Assembly: GCF_902500215.1 (NCBI RefSeq)
Contig: NZ_CABVOU010000046.1
Coordinates: forward strand, 188,136-252,135
Direction of reading: 5' to 3'
DNA length: 64,000 bases
Origin: Halomonas lysinitropha
Lineage (GTDB): Bacteria > Pseudomonadota > Gammaproteobacteria > Pseudomonadales > Halomonadaceae
A program made the translations under genes and the position numbers. Shown here piece after piece: positions 8,593 through 15,892 of the stretch. The notes under the pieces are model-generated. The model was not told where the DNA came from. It worked only from the letters and a program-made list of their open reading frames with translations, and made no database searches. Positions within the stretch are counted from its first letter, which is position 1, and every line of letters begins with the position of its first letter.

Positions 8593-9294
8593 ATGGCCGG
8601 ATTCGACAAGCGTGTGTATTCCTACGAAGAGGCAATGGACGGTATCGAGAGTGGCATGACCGTGATTGCCGGCGGCTTCGGTCTCTGCGGTATCCCCGAG
8701 AACCTGATCGCCGAGATCAAGCGTCGCGGTGTCAAGGACTTGACGATATGGTCCAACAACTGCGGCGTAGACGGCTTCGGCCTGGGTCTACTGCTCGAGG
8801 ACAAGCAGATCAGTCGTATCCATGCATCCTACGTCGGCGAGAATGCGCTCTTCGAGAAACAGATGCTCAACGACGAGATCGAGGTGATCCTCACCCCCCA
8901 AGGGACGCTGGCAGAGAAGATGCGTGCCGGTGGTGCCGGCATCCCGGCCTTCTATACCGCCACCGGCTATGGCACGCCCATCGGCGAGGGCAAGGAGGTA
9001 CGTGAGTTCAACGGTCGCCACTGTATCCTCGAGGAGTCGGTGGTGGGGGATTTCGCCATCGTCAAGGGCTGGAAGGCCGATCGCTACGGCAACGTCGTCT
9101 ACCGCGACACCGCCCAGAACTTCAACCCGATGGCCGCCACCGCCGGCAAGATCACCGTGGTCGAGGTCGAAGAGATCGTCGAACCCGGCGAGCTCAAGCC
9201 CGACCAGATCCACACTCCGGGCATCTATGTCGACCGCCTGATCCAGGGCACCTTCGAGAAGCGCATCGAGAAGCGCACCGTACGCGAGGGTTGA
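8593..9294 (+). CDS. scoA: Acetoacetate (3-oxoacid) CoA-transferase subunit A
   Basis: A 233-residue alpha subunit of the succinyl-CoA:3-oxoacid or acetoacetyl-CoA transferase. It activates acetoacetate by transferring CoA from succinyl-CoA or acetyl-CoA. The [13 protein letters not shown] segment near residue 28 and [12 protein letters not shown] near 55 are the family's glycine-rich signatures. It is followed 55 nt later by the B subunit in the same orientation and terminated by a strong hairpin, so the two form a discrete operon. With bdhA at 12.95 kb it completes conversion of 3-hydroxybutyrate to acetoacetyl-CoA. Confidence 0.93.
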   Translation: MAGFDKRVYSYEEAMDGIESGMTVIAGGFGLCGIPENLIAEIKRRGVKDLTIWSNNCGVDGFGLGLLLEDKQISRIHASYVGENALFEKQMLNDEIEVILTPQGTLAEKMRAGGAGIPAFYTATGYGTPIGEGKEVREFNGRHCILEESVVGDFAIVKGWKADRYGNVVYRDTAQNFNPMAATAGKITVVEVEEIVEPGELKPDQIHTPGIYVDRLIQGTFEKRIEKRTVREG

Positions 9295-9349
9295 GCCCGA
9301 CGCTCTTTCTCCAACGACCGCTTCTCCACCGAACACAAGAGGCAAGAAG

Positions 9350-10012
9350 ATGGCACTGACTCGCGAACAGATGGCAATGCGCGTGGCGCGCGAACTCGAG
9401 GACGGCTTCTACGTCAACCTGGGCATCGGCATCCCGACCCTGGTGGCCAACTATATCCCTGACGGCATCGACGTCATGCTGCAGTCCGAGAATGGCCTGC
9501 TCGGCATGGGGCGCTATCCCACCGAGGCCGAGGTCGACCCGGACATGATCAATGCCGGCAAGGAGACGGTGACGGCGCGCCCGGGGGCGGCGATCTTCTC
9601 CTCCGGCGAATCCTTCGCCATGATCCGCGGCGGGCACGTGGATCTGACCGTGCTGGGCGCCTTCGAGGTCGACCAGAACGGCAACATCGCTTCGTGGATG
9701 ATCCCCGGCAAGCTGATCAAGGGCATGGGTGGCGCCATGGATCTGGTAGCCGGTGCCGAGAACATCATCTGTACCATGACCCACGCCTCCAAGCATGGGG
9801 AGTCCAAGCTGCTCGAGTCCTGCAACCTGCCGCTGACCGGCGCGGGCTGCATCAACCGGGTGCTGACCGACCTCGCCTACCTGGAGATCAAGGATGGTGC
9901 CTTCCACCTCAAGGAGCGGGCGCCGGGCGTCTCCGTGGAGGAGATCAAGTCGCTCACCGCCGGCAAGCTGGTGGTGCCGGATCACGTTCCGGAGATGACC
10001 TTCGAGGCCTGA
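9350..10012 (+). CDS. scoB: Acetoacetate (3-oxoacid) CoA-transferase subunit B
   Basis: A 220-residue beta subunit. The catalytic glutamate that forms the glutamyl-CoA thioester is in QSENGLLGMG near residue 46, and the GIGIPTLVANYI segment near 25 is typical. It works as a heteromer with ScoA in the cytoplasm. The ATG is preceded by an AAGAGGCAAGAAG-type ribosome-binding region. A strong intrinsic terminator begins 28 nt after the stop. Length matches the family. Confidence 0.94.
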   Translation: MALTREQMAMRVARELEDGFYVNLGIGIPTLVANYIPDGIDVMLQSENGLLGMGRYPTEAEVDPDMINAGKETVTARPGAAIFSSGESFAMIRGGHVDLTVLGAFEVDQNGNIASWMIPGKLIKGMGGAMDLVAGAENIICTMTHASKHGESKLLESCNLPLTGAGCINRVLTDLAYLEIKDGAFHLKERAPGVSVEEIKSLTAGKLVVPDHVPEMTFEA

Positions 10013-10039
10013 TCTCCCCGACGGTGACAAGGAAGGCAT

Positions 10040-10070
10040 GCGCCCCGGACCAGTGTCCGGGGCGCTCTTT
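10040..10070 (+). terminator. Intrinsic terminator of scoAB
   Basis: A perfect 11-bp GC-rich stem, GCGCCCCGGAC (10040-10050) with GTCCGGGGCGC (10055-10065), closes a CAGT loop and is followed by TCTTTTG. It sits 28 nt after the scoB stop and before a convergent gene. This is the clearest rho-independent terminator in the window. Confidence 0.88.
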
Positions 10071-10119
10071 TGCGCGCACGATGCACGGCGTTACCCAGAG
10101 ATTCGTGCAGGCTCAGAAA

Positions 10120-10887
10120 TCAGGAGATTTCGCAGCGGGTATGGTGCGGCAACAGGAGCTCGGCCGCACGCTCCTGATTGGCGCTGACCTGTTTCTGGAC
10201 GAGAGAGAGTCCGCCGAGGCCGACACGGTGCTCGTCGCCTTCGGCGAAAACCAGGCGACGGGAGCTGGTGGCATAGAAGCGGTAGTCGAGCAGTGGCGAG
10301 ACGGGGAAGAGACCGTGATGGTGGTCGCTGGTGCCGGTGAGACCCGTTTGCTGCAGTTGAACGTCGAGCTCTGTGATGTCGTGTCCCAGGCGCTGGCAGT
10401 CGAATCCGGCGTGATGCACCCTTGGCCCCATCACCGCAAGCCAGCCGGCTAAAGGGTGGGCCTGGTGGAGGGCCTGGTAGGTGCTCCAGTCGGGCATCGG
10501 CCAAGGACGGCCATGGCAGAGCAGGGCTTGACTGCGAGCCTCACGGGGGTCGGCGCTACCGACCAGCTGGTGGAGGTGTTCACGGGGGCGGCGTGACAGG
10601 GTGCCCAGCTGGAGCTCGGCGAGTAGTACCCAGGCCCCATCGTCCGGTGCGGTGAGCAAGGTGACAAGCAAGCCGCGATCGGCCATGGCGTAGCGCTGGT
10701 GCGGGCGATAGCCGAATCGTCCCAGGGTCGGTAGCAGGGCCTCCATGGCCCAGGGGCCATGGTTCAGTGTCAGGATCGCCAGGTATTCTGCCGGCGCCTC
10801 TACGGGCCATAGCCGTAGACTGCCGACGTCCGGATGCTGGTGGATATAGTCCAGCCAAAGCTGCTGAACGAACTCTTCCCGTTGCAT
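10120..10887 (-). CDS. DUF1338-family protein (possible 2-oxoadipate dioxygenase/decarboxylase relative)
   Basis: About 255 residues from ATG 10887, which has GAGGGACAAGG upstream; the ORF extends further but without support. The recognisable block is AILTLNHGPWAMEALLPTL followed by GRFGYRPHQRYAMADRG and LLAELQLGTLSRRPREHL, which I read as DUF1338. The better-known members of that superfamily (YdcJ/HglS) are Fe(II) enzymes that convert 2-oxoadipate to 2-hydroxyglutarate in lysine catabolism. This protein is shorter than those, and I would not assign the reaction. It is convergent with scoB and monocistronic, with about 180 nt to the next gene. Confidence 0.7.
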   Translation of the reverse strand: MQREEFVQQLWLDYIHQHPDVGSLRLWPVEAPAEYLAILTLNHGPWAMEALLPTLGRFGYRPHQRYAMADRGLLVTLLTAPDDGAWVLLAELQLGTLSRRPREHLHQLVGSADPREARSQALLCHGRPWPMPDWSTYQALHQAHPLAGWLAVMGPRVHHAGFDCQRLGHDITELDVQLQQTGLTGTSDHHHGLFPVSPLLDYRFYATSSRRLVFAEGDEHRVGLGGLSLVQKQVSANQERAAELLLPHHTRCEIS

Positions 10888-11067
10888 CGTGCCTTGTCCC
10901 TCTGTCCGTGATGCCCTGTGCGCGCCTGCACGCCGCCAGTATAGGCAGCGGGTCGGGAGTGGCATTCAACGCGGGGAAGACGTTCGCCGTGACGGGGTTA
11001 GCTGGATTAGAAGCAAGCTGATCCAGTTCCGTGCCTCGGGGGCGAGGACGGCTTAGGGCCGGTCGGT

Positions 11068-11337
11068 TCAGCTAGCGACCGTCAGCAGTGCCTGGTCACG
11101 CACATAGCGGTCGAATTCGGTGAATCCGCCGACATGGGTCTGGTCGATGAAGATCTGCGGTACGGTGTGCACCGGCTTGCCGATGGTCTTCTCCAGGTCA
11201 GCCTTGGTGATGCCTTCGGCATGGATATCGATGTAGCGGTGGCTCTCGATGGCACCGGCACTCTCGAGCCGGGCGGCGAGCGCCTTGGCCCGGTCGCAGA
11301 AGGGACAGGCGGGGCGACCGAAGATAACGACGAACAT
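11068..11337 (-). CDS. grxA: Glutaredoxin, GrxA type
   Basis: An 89-residue thiol oxidoreductase. The dithiol active site CPFC lies at residues 11-14 (FGRPACPFCDRA). TVPQIFID carries the cis-proline and HVGGFTEFDRYV completes the glutathione site. It reduces protein disulfides and ribonucleotide reductase using glutathione. Length and the KADLEKTIGKPVHTVPQIF pattern match GrxA (about 85 residues). The gene stands alone, between the DUF1338 and inositol-phosphatase genes. Confidence 0.92.
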   Translation of the reverse strand: MFVVIFGRPACPFCDRAKALAARLESAGAIESHRYIDIHAEGITKADLEKTIGKPVHTVPQIFIDQTHVGGFTEFDRYVRDQALLTVAS

Positions 11338-11468
11338 TCAGTGACTCCTTGCAAGGCAGGGTGCGTGAAGTGGGGTCAAGTTAAAAGGCTAGCCATTGTG
11401 ACGGTGTAGGCAACGTTTCGCCAATAGCCGCCTCCTTGCAGGCTAATGACAACCCGCTATCGCGCTGT

Positions 11469-12287
11469 TCACAGGTCAATTTCCCCGGCATCGGCCCGTC
11501 GCAGCAAGTCACCGAGCTCGATATGCAGGTTGGGGCTGGTCACCAGCAGGTTTTCGCCGTAGAGGTCGTCGGGAATCCCCGTCGGACCCGGATAGAGGTG
11601 GCCGGTACGAGCGCCTGCCTCTCGGGCGATCAGCCAGCCGGCGGCACAATCCCAGGGCGAGACGCTCTCGTAGTAGGCATCCAGTCGGCCGCAGGCCACA
11701 TCACACAGATCCAGGGCCGCCGAGCCGTTACGTCGCACGTCCTGACAGTGGGACAGCACGGCGGAGAGGCGACGCATCAGCGGCATGCGACTGTCGCGAC
11801 GATAGGGAAAGCCGGTGCCCACCAGGGCGTGGGCCAGGTTGCCGGTGCGGCTGGCATGAATCGCCTGGCCATTGCACCAGGCCCCCTGACCGTAAAGCGC
11901 AGTGAAGGTTTCGCCCAGGAAAGGAGCATGCACCACCCCCAGGCGGGTGTGACCCTCGTTTGCCCAGCCGATGGAGACGGCCACATGACGCAGGCCATGG
12001 GCAAAATTGACCGTACCGTCGATGGGGTCCACCACCCACAGGGCCTGTGGGCTGTTCAGCACCTGTCGATCGGGGGTCAGCTCCTCGCTGAGGCGTGCCT
12101 CACCGTGAAAGTGCTGCTCGATACGCTCGCTGATGTACGTATCCACCTCGACGTCGGTGTCCGTGACCAGCTCCTGGCCATGCTTGTAGCGTTGTCCGAA
12201 TACCTGATGTTCACGGGCCTCGACGATCATTCGGCCGGCTTCGTGGACGATGTCGACGGCGATCTCCAGTCGCTGAGTGGGTGTCAT
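11469..12287 (-). CDS. Inositol monophosphatase family protein
   Basis: About 272 residues from ATG 12287, which has GAGGAG 6 nt upstream. The longer ORF at 12317 lacks such support. Metal-binding motifs of the FIG superfamily are intact: the acidic pair in LSEELTPD, WVVDPIDGTVNFAHG near residue 85 and SPWDCAAGWLIAREAG near 210. Members hydrolyse inositol phosphates, 3'-phosphoadenosine phosphate or related sugar phosphates with Mg2+. It resembles SuhB, but neighbours do not identify the substrate. Confidence 0.88.
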   Translation of the reverse strand: MTPTQRLEIAVDIVHEAGRMIVEAREHQVFGQRYKHGQELVTDTDVEVDTYISERIEQHFHGEARLSEELTPDRQVLNSPQALWVVDPIDGTVNFAHGLRHVAVSIGWANEGHTRLGVVHAPFLGETFTALYGQGAWCNGQAIHASRTGNLAHALVGTGFPYRRDSRMPLMRRLSAVLSHCQDVRRNGSAALDLCDVACGRLDAYYESVSPWDCAAGWLIAREAGARTGHLYPGPTGIPDDLYGENLLVTSPNLHIELGDLLRRADAGEIDL

Positions 12288-12366
12288 ACAGGCTCCTCGG
12301 CAGGGGGAAAGCGGCATTTCATGCTAGCAGCTCGCCCTCCCCCTGCCGAATGTTCGACACGACGGC

Positions 12367-12372
12367 TATAAT
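12367..12372 (+). promoter_or_regulatory. Candidate -10 element for the HybE-like gene
   Basis: A consensus TATAAT lies 28 nt before the ATG of the HybE-like gene, in the divergent gap with the inositol-phosphatase gene. No good -35 match is present at the expected spacing, so this is a tentative promoter. Confidence 0.35.
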
Positions 12373-12399
12373 GACCCCTCTACCGCGCCGGAGGATCTC

Positions 12400-12834
12400 A
12401 TGCAGGCACTGACCGGTGAACAGTATGCCCGGCTGCGTCAGCTGTCCGAGGCTTGGAGCCGCTGCCATCTGAAGGACGCCAAGCGTGATCCTCGTTTCAA
12501 CCCCCGACTGGGGGTGGATGCCATCTGCTTCCAGCCACACCGGCTTGATGATGGTCGCCTAGGGCTGCTGGGCGCTCTGGTCACGCCCGTCTCGCTCTCG
12601 CTGGCGCTCGTCATCGATCAACCAAGTACGCCACGGCCGGTGACAGAACACCTGATGCTGTCGCTGCCCACCGGCCATTACCCTTTCATGTTCGAATCCT
12701 TGGGGGAGGCAGAGGGCTGGTGGCGTTGCGAGCTTCTCGATGACCTTTCCGATGTCGGCTCACTACAGCAGGGCAGTCGCCTCGCCCAGCAGCTGATGGA
12801 GCGGGTCATGACATCGGCTGCGTCGAATACATGA
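12400..12834 (+). CDS. HybE-like ([NiFe]-hydrogenase assembly chaperone family) protein, orphan
   Basis: A 144-residue cytoplasmic protein. The block LGALVTPVSLSLALVID followed by GHYPFMFESLGEAEGWWRCEL resembles the HybE family, whose members assist maturation of hydrogenase large subunits. In classical HybE the corresponding segment reads more like GVLITPWFMNL, so this is a divergent relative. No hydrogenase structural or maturation gene is in the window, so the protein may have another client. AGGATCTC precedes the ATG. The assignment rests on recalled family patterns and is moderate. Confidence 0.6.
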   Translation: MQALTGEQYARLRQLSEAWSRCHLKDAKRDPRFNPRLGVDAICFQPHRLDDGRLGLLGALVTPVSLSLALVIDQPSTPRPVTEHLMLSLPTGHYPFMFESLGEAEGWWRCELLDDLSDVGSLQQGSRLAQQLMERVMTSAASNT

Positions 12835-12838
12835 GCGG

Positions 12839-12855
12839 ATGACGCGCTGCGTCAT
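12839..12855. promoter_or_regulatory. Perfect 17-bp palindrome upstream of bdhA
   Basis: ATGACGC-GCT-GCGTCAT starts 5 nt after the HybE-like stop and about 100 nt before bdhA. It could be an operator for bdhA or a short 3' hairpin; there is no T run. A second GC-rich inverted structure (CTCGGGCC at 12892 with GGCCCGAG at 12923) lies in the bdhA leader. Confidence 0.35.
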
Positions 12856-12952
12856 TCGCCTTATGCTGGTGGCCGACATCGATACCACCACCTCGGGCCC
12901 GTGAGGGCCCTGCTCGGGTTCCGGCCCGAGACACAGGACAGAGGAGTCACGC

Positions 12953-13723
12953 ATGACCGCCAATGCTTCCACACCCCGCGTCGCCCTGATTACCGGCACC
13001 AGCAGCGGCATCGGGGAGGCCGTGGTACGCCACTTCTGCGAAAAGGGTCATCAGGTCCTGGCCGTGGACTTCAATCCGGCGGGCAAGGAGATCGCCGAGC
13101 AGGCGGGTGCCGCCTTCTTCCAGGCCGACCTGACCGACGGCGAAGCCTGCAAGGCCGCGGTGGCCGACGCGATCAAGCGTTTCGGACGTGTCGATATCCT
13201 GGTCAACAACGCCGGCATTCAACATGTCTCGCCCATCGAGGAGTTCCCGGAAGCGAAGTGGCGCCAGATCATCGACCTGATGCTCACGGCTCCTTTTCTG
13301 CTCGCCCAAGCCGCCTGGCCCTCCATGCGCGAGAATGGCTGGGGGCGCATCATCAACATCGCCTCGGTTCATGCTCAGGTGGCCTCCCCGGGCAAATCGG
13401 CCTATATCAGCGCCAAGCATGGCATGATCGGCCTCACCAAGACCGCGGCACTGGAGGGCGGCAGCCAGGGCATTACCGCCAATGCCATCTGTCCCGCCTA
13501 CGTCAAGACACCGCTGGTCGACAATCAGATCGCCGACCAGGCGAAGATGCATGGCATGAAGGAGCAGGAGGTTATCGAGAACATCATGCTCAAGAATGCG
13601 GCGGTGAAGCGCCTTATCGAGCCTGTTGAGGTGGCCGAGCTGGTCGGCTACCTGGCCTCTGATCTCGCCGGGGCCGTTACCGGGTCCAGCTGGAACATCG
13701 ACCTGGGGTGGACGGCGCAATAA
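12953..13723 (+). CDS. bdhA: D-3-hydroxybutyrate dehydrogenase
   Basis: A 256-residue short-chain dehydrogenase that oxidises 3-hydroxybutyrate to acetoacetate with NAD+. The cofactor motif is TGTSSGIGEAV (residues about 15-25), followed by NNAGIQHVSPIEEFP near 85. The catalytic tetrad includes Ser in NIASVHAQVASP, with Tyr and Lys in YISAKHG. The NNAGIQHV and IASVHA-type segments and the C-terminal SSWNIDLGWTAQ are characteristic of 3-hydroxybutyrate dehydrogenases rather than other SDRs. With scoAB and phaC it indicates polyhydroxybutyrate turnover. It is followed by the octamer repeat. Confidence 0.93.
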   Translation: MTANASTPRVALITGTSSGIGEAVVRHFCEKGHQVLAVDFNPAGKEIAEQAGAAFFQADLTDGEACKAAVADAIKRFGRVDILVNNAGIQHVSPIEEFPEAKWRQIIDLMLTAPFLLAQAAWPSMRENGWGRIINIASVHAQVASPGKSAYISAKHGMIGLTKTAALEGGSQGITANAICPAYVKTPLVDNQIADQAKMHGMKEQEVIENIMLKNAAVKRLIEPVEVAELVGYLASDLAGAVTGSSWNIDLGWTAQ

Positions 13724-13784
13724 GCGCCGAGCCACAAGCCCCAAGGAATCCCGTTGCGATTTTTTCTTGAAGCTTGAGCCTCGG

Positions 13785-13868
13785 CTTGGCCGCTTGGCCG
13801 CTTGGCCGCTTGGCCGCTTGGCCGCTTGGCCGCTTGGCCGCTTGGCCGCTTGGCCGCTTGGCCGCTTG
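13785..13868. repeat. Octanucleotide tandem repeat (CTTGGCCG), ten full copies
   Basis: Ten uninterrupted copies of CTTGGCCG run from 13785 to 13864, followed by a partial CTTG. The array lies in the 150-nt gap between the stops of bdhA and the convergent response-regulator gene, ending 6 nt from the latter's stop codon. Every unit is identical, so the array is young or actively maintained by slippage. It is open in several frames because the period is not a multiple of three, and the apparent peptides it encodes are artefacts. The flank TTCTTGAAGCTTGAGCC resembles CTTGAAGC-type short repeats seen in intergenic DNA of related bacteria. Confidence 0.95.
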
Positions 13869-13873
13869 TAACG

Positions 13874-14413
13874 TTAGCGTCTCACCGGCCGCTTCTGCAG
13901 CTTGCGCTGCAGGGTGCGGCGGTGCATGCCCAGCGCCCGGGCGGTCGCCGAGATGTTGCCGTCGTGCTCCTGCAGCACCTTCTGGATATGCTCCCAGGTG
14001 ATGCGGTTGATTGAGGGTGGATTGTCGGCCACCTCGGTTTCCGGGTCGCCCTCCGCTCGCGACAGGGCCAAGAGGACGTCGTCGGCATCCGCGGGCTTGC
14101 ATAGGTAGTTCACCGCGCCCAGCTTGATCGCCTCCACCGCGGTAGCGATGCTCGAATAGCCTGTCAGTACCACCACTCGGCAGTTCGGCACGATCTCGAG
14201 TAGTTCCGGTAATAACTTCAGCCCTGATTCCTGCTCAAGCTTGAGATCCAGCGTGGCCAGCTGGGGCTGGTGGCGGCGTGCCAGGAATAGGGCCTGGGCG
14301 GCGTCATGGGCGACCAGCACCTCAAAGCCGCGGCGACTCAGGGCGCGGTCGAGCACGTGGCAGAACATCTCGTCGTCATCGATGATCAGCAGGCGTTCGG
14401 CGGTCTCTTGCAT
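13874..14413 (-). CDS. regA: Redox response regulator, RegA/PrrA/ActR type
   Basis: About 179 residues from ATG 14413, preceded by GCGAGGACAAG; an upstream ATG at 14434 is possible. The receiver domain has the acidic pair in LLIIDDDEMF and the phospho-acceptor Asp in ATLDLKLEQ (about residue 56). The conserved Thr is in VVLTGYSS and the Lys in YLCKPAD. The C-terminal Fis-type helix-turn-helix (HDGNISATARALGMHRRTL) is nearly invariant in the RegA family. It responds to RegB and controls energy-generating and redox pathways. The sensor gene lies 43 nt upstream in the same orientation, so they form an operon. The octamer repeat begins right after its stop. Confidence 0.92.
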   Translation of the reverse strand: MQETAERLLIIDDDEMFCHVLDRALSRRGFEVLVAHDAAQALFLARRHQPQLATLDLKLEQESGLKLLPELLEIVPNCRVVVLTGYSSIATAVEAIKLGAVNYLCKPADADDVLLALSRAEGDPETEVADNPPSINRITWEHIQKVLQEHDGNISATARALGMHRRTLQRKLQKRPVRR

Positions 14414-14456
14414 CTTGTCCTCGCAGACGGGCACGGGTGCGCGCAGTCGTCGGGTT

Positions 14457-15728
14457 TCAGGGGTGGGACTGACTGCGTGGCAGTGTCACCTCGGTCAGGG
14501 TGCCGCCCTCGGGGTGATTGTACAGGCTTACGCCGCCCCCGAAGCGGTTGATGGTGGCGTGGGTCAGGAAGAGGCCGATACCCAGCCCCTTGCTCTTGGT
14601 GGAGACGAAGGTCTCACCCAGCTGGTCGGCGATGGACATCGCCACCCCGGGACCATGATCGCGGATGTCGATGATCACCTCGTCATCGTTCCAGTCGAGG
14701 CGGATGGAGATATCGTCCGGATTGGCATCGGCAGCGTTGTTCAGCAGGTTGGTCAGTGCCTGGTCGAGGGTGGCATCCACCGCCAGCCAGGGGCGGCCGC
14801 GTCGTTCGGTGACGTTCAGATGGTGGCTGACATCGGGACGCAGCACCAGCCAGCGCTGTACCACCCAGGCCAACCATAGCCGGGCGTCATGGACCTCGGG
14901 CTCGGCCATGCGTCGGCGGTCGGCGCTCTCCACCAGGTGGCGCAACCGCGACTTGCAGGTATCCACCTGTTGGCGGAGCAGTTCGATGTCCCGGGACAGT
15001 GCCGGCTGGTCCCTGACCTCTTCGCGCATCTCGCCGAGCAGCACCGCCATGGTGGAGAGCGGGGTGCCCAGCTCATGGGCGGTCCCAGCCGCCTGGGTGG
15101 CCACGGCCAGTACCTGCTCGTTGCGCAGGGCGGCCTCACGGGTGCGTGACAGGGCCTGGTCGCGACTGCGCAGGGCGTGGGCCATCTTGTAGATGAAGAA
15201 GGTGACCAGTCCCGCCGAAAGTCCGAAGTTGAGCCACATGCCCAGCACGTGAAGGCTGAGAGTCCCCCCGTCTTGGCCCTGGGCGAATTGCGGTACCGGC
15301 TGATAGGCCATCATCAGGAAGCTGTAGGCCGCCATGGAGGCGGCGGCTACCACCCAGGCATGCCGCCAGGGAAGCGTCGCCGCGGCGATGGTGACCGGCA
15401 CCAGGTAATAGTTGATGAAAGGGTTGTGAGAGCCGCCGGTGAAGTAGAACAGCAGCGTCAGGCCAGAGACATCGAGCAGCAGGTGGAGCAGATACTCGCC
15501 GTGGGTTACCGCCCGCGGGCGCCCCATGCGCCACCAGGTGGCGATGTTGATCACCCCCATGGCGATGATCACCCCAATCACTGCAGGCACCTCCAGGGAG
15601 AAGCCCAACAGTTCGATGCCGATGATGATCGCGGCCAGGAAACCGGTCCAGGTGATGCCACGCACGATCGTCAGCCGCACCAGGTTGCGGTTCGGCGTGG
15701 AGAGCGGCAGGGGCAGGGTGGCTGGCAT
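14457..15728 (-). CDS. regB: Redox sensor histidine kinase, RegB/PrrB type
   Basis: A 423-residue inner-membrane kinase with six apparent membrane segments (about 20-190). The ubiquinone-binding heptad GGSHNPF is present near residue 103. The H-box AGTAHELGTPLSTM places the phospho-accepting His at 218. A Cys at 258 (VDTCKSRL) is exactly 40 residues further on, the same spacing as the redox-active Cys of Rhodobacter RegB. The ATPase domain has LLNNAADANP (N box), DHGPGVA (G1) and GLGIGLFLTH (G2). It should therefore sense both quinone redox state and cytoplasmic thiol oxidation. regA follows after 43 nt. No senC is next to the pair. Confidence 0.93.
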   Translation of the reverse strand: MPATLPLPLSTPNRNLVRLTIVRGITWTGFLAAIIIGIELLGFSLEVPAVIGVIIAMGVINIATWWRMGRPRAVTHGEYLLHLLLDVSGLTLLFYFTGGSHNPFINYYLVPVTIAAATLPWRHAWVVAAASMAAYSFLMMAYQPVPQFAQGQDGGTLSLHVLGMWLNFGLSAGLVTFFIYKMAHALRSRDQALSRTREAALRNEQVLAVATQAAGTAHELGTPLSTMAVLLGEMREEVRDQPALSRDIELLRQQVDTCKSRLRHLVESADRRRMAEPEVHDARLWLAWVVQRWLVLRPDVSHHLNVTERRGRPWLAVDATLDQALTNLLNNAADANPDDISIRLDWNDDEVIIDIRDHGPGVAMSIADQLGETFVSTKSKGLGIGLFLTHATINRFGGGVSLYNHPEGGTLTEVTLPRSQSHP

Positions 15729-15767
15729 GGCGGCTCCATGAGATGGTCAGGCCGAATGATACCCGAT

Positions 15768-15816
15768 CCGGGCGACACTGTGCCTTCGCGAGCCTCTGAG
15801 GCACAGTGTCGCCCGG
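15768..15816. repeat. Long perfect inverted repeat between regB and the RND operon
   Basis: A 17-bp arm, CCGGGCGACACTGTGCC (15768-15784), is exactly complementary to 15800-15816, with a 15-nt spacer; one further A-T pair extends the stem. It lies 40 nt upstream of the regB start and 77 nt upstream of the efflux gene, in a divergent promoter region where a terminator is not expected. No T run follows on either strand. It could be a 5'-UTR hairpin, an operator or a short mobile-repeat remnant. Confidence 0.8.
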
Positions 15817-15892
15817 TGGGCACAGGCCCCGACAATCCTCTGTCGAAGGCGTATATTTGAGGCCTATCGATATTACCAGTGGAACTTAGACG

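Noticed and set aside
13785..13868. CRISPR-like array
   Set aside because: Direct 8-bp repeats with no spacers and no cas genes nearby; it is a simple-sequence repeat.
13626..14102. Several overlapping open frames with LAAWPLGR-type repetitive peptides
   Set aside because: They come from reading through the octamer array, whose period of 8 keeps several frames open. There is no start signal and no conserved protein.
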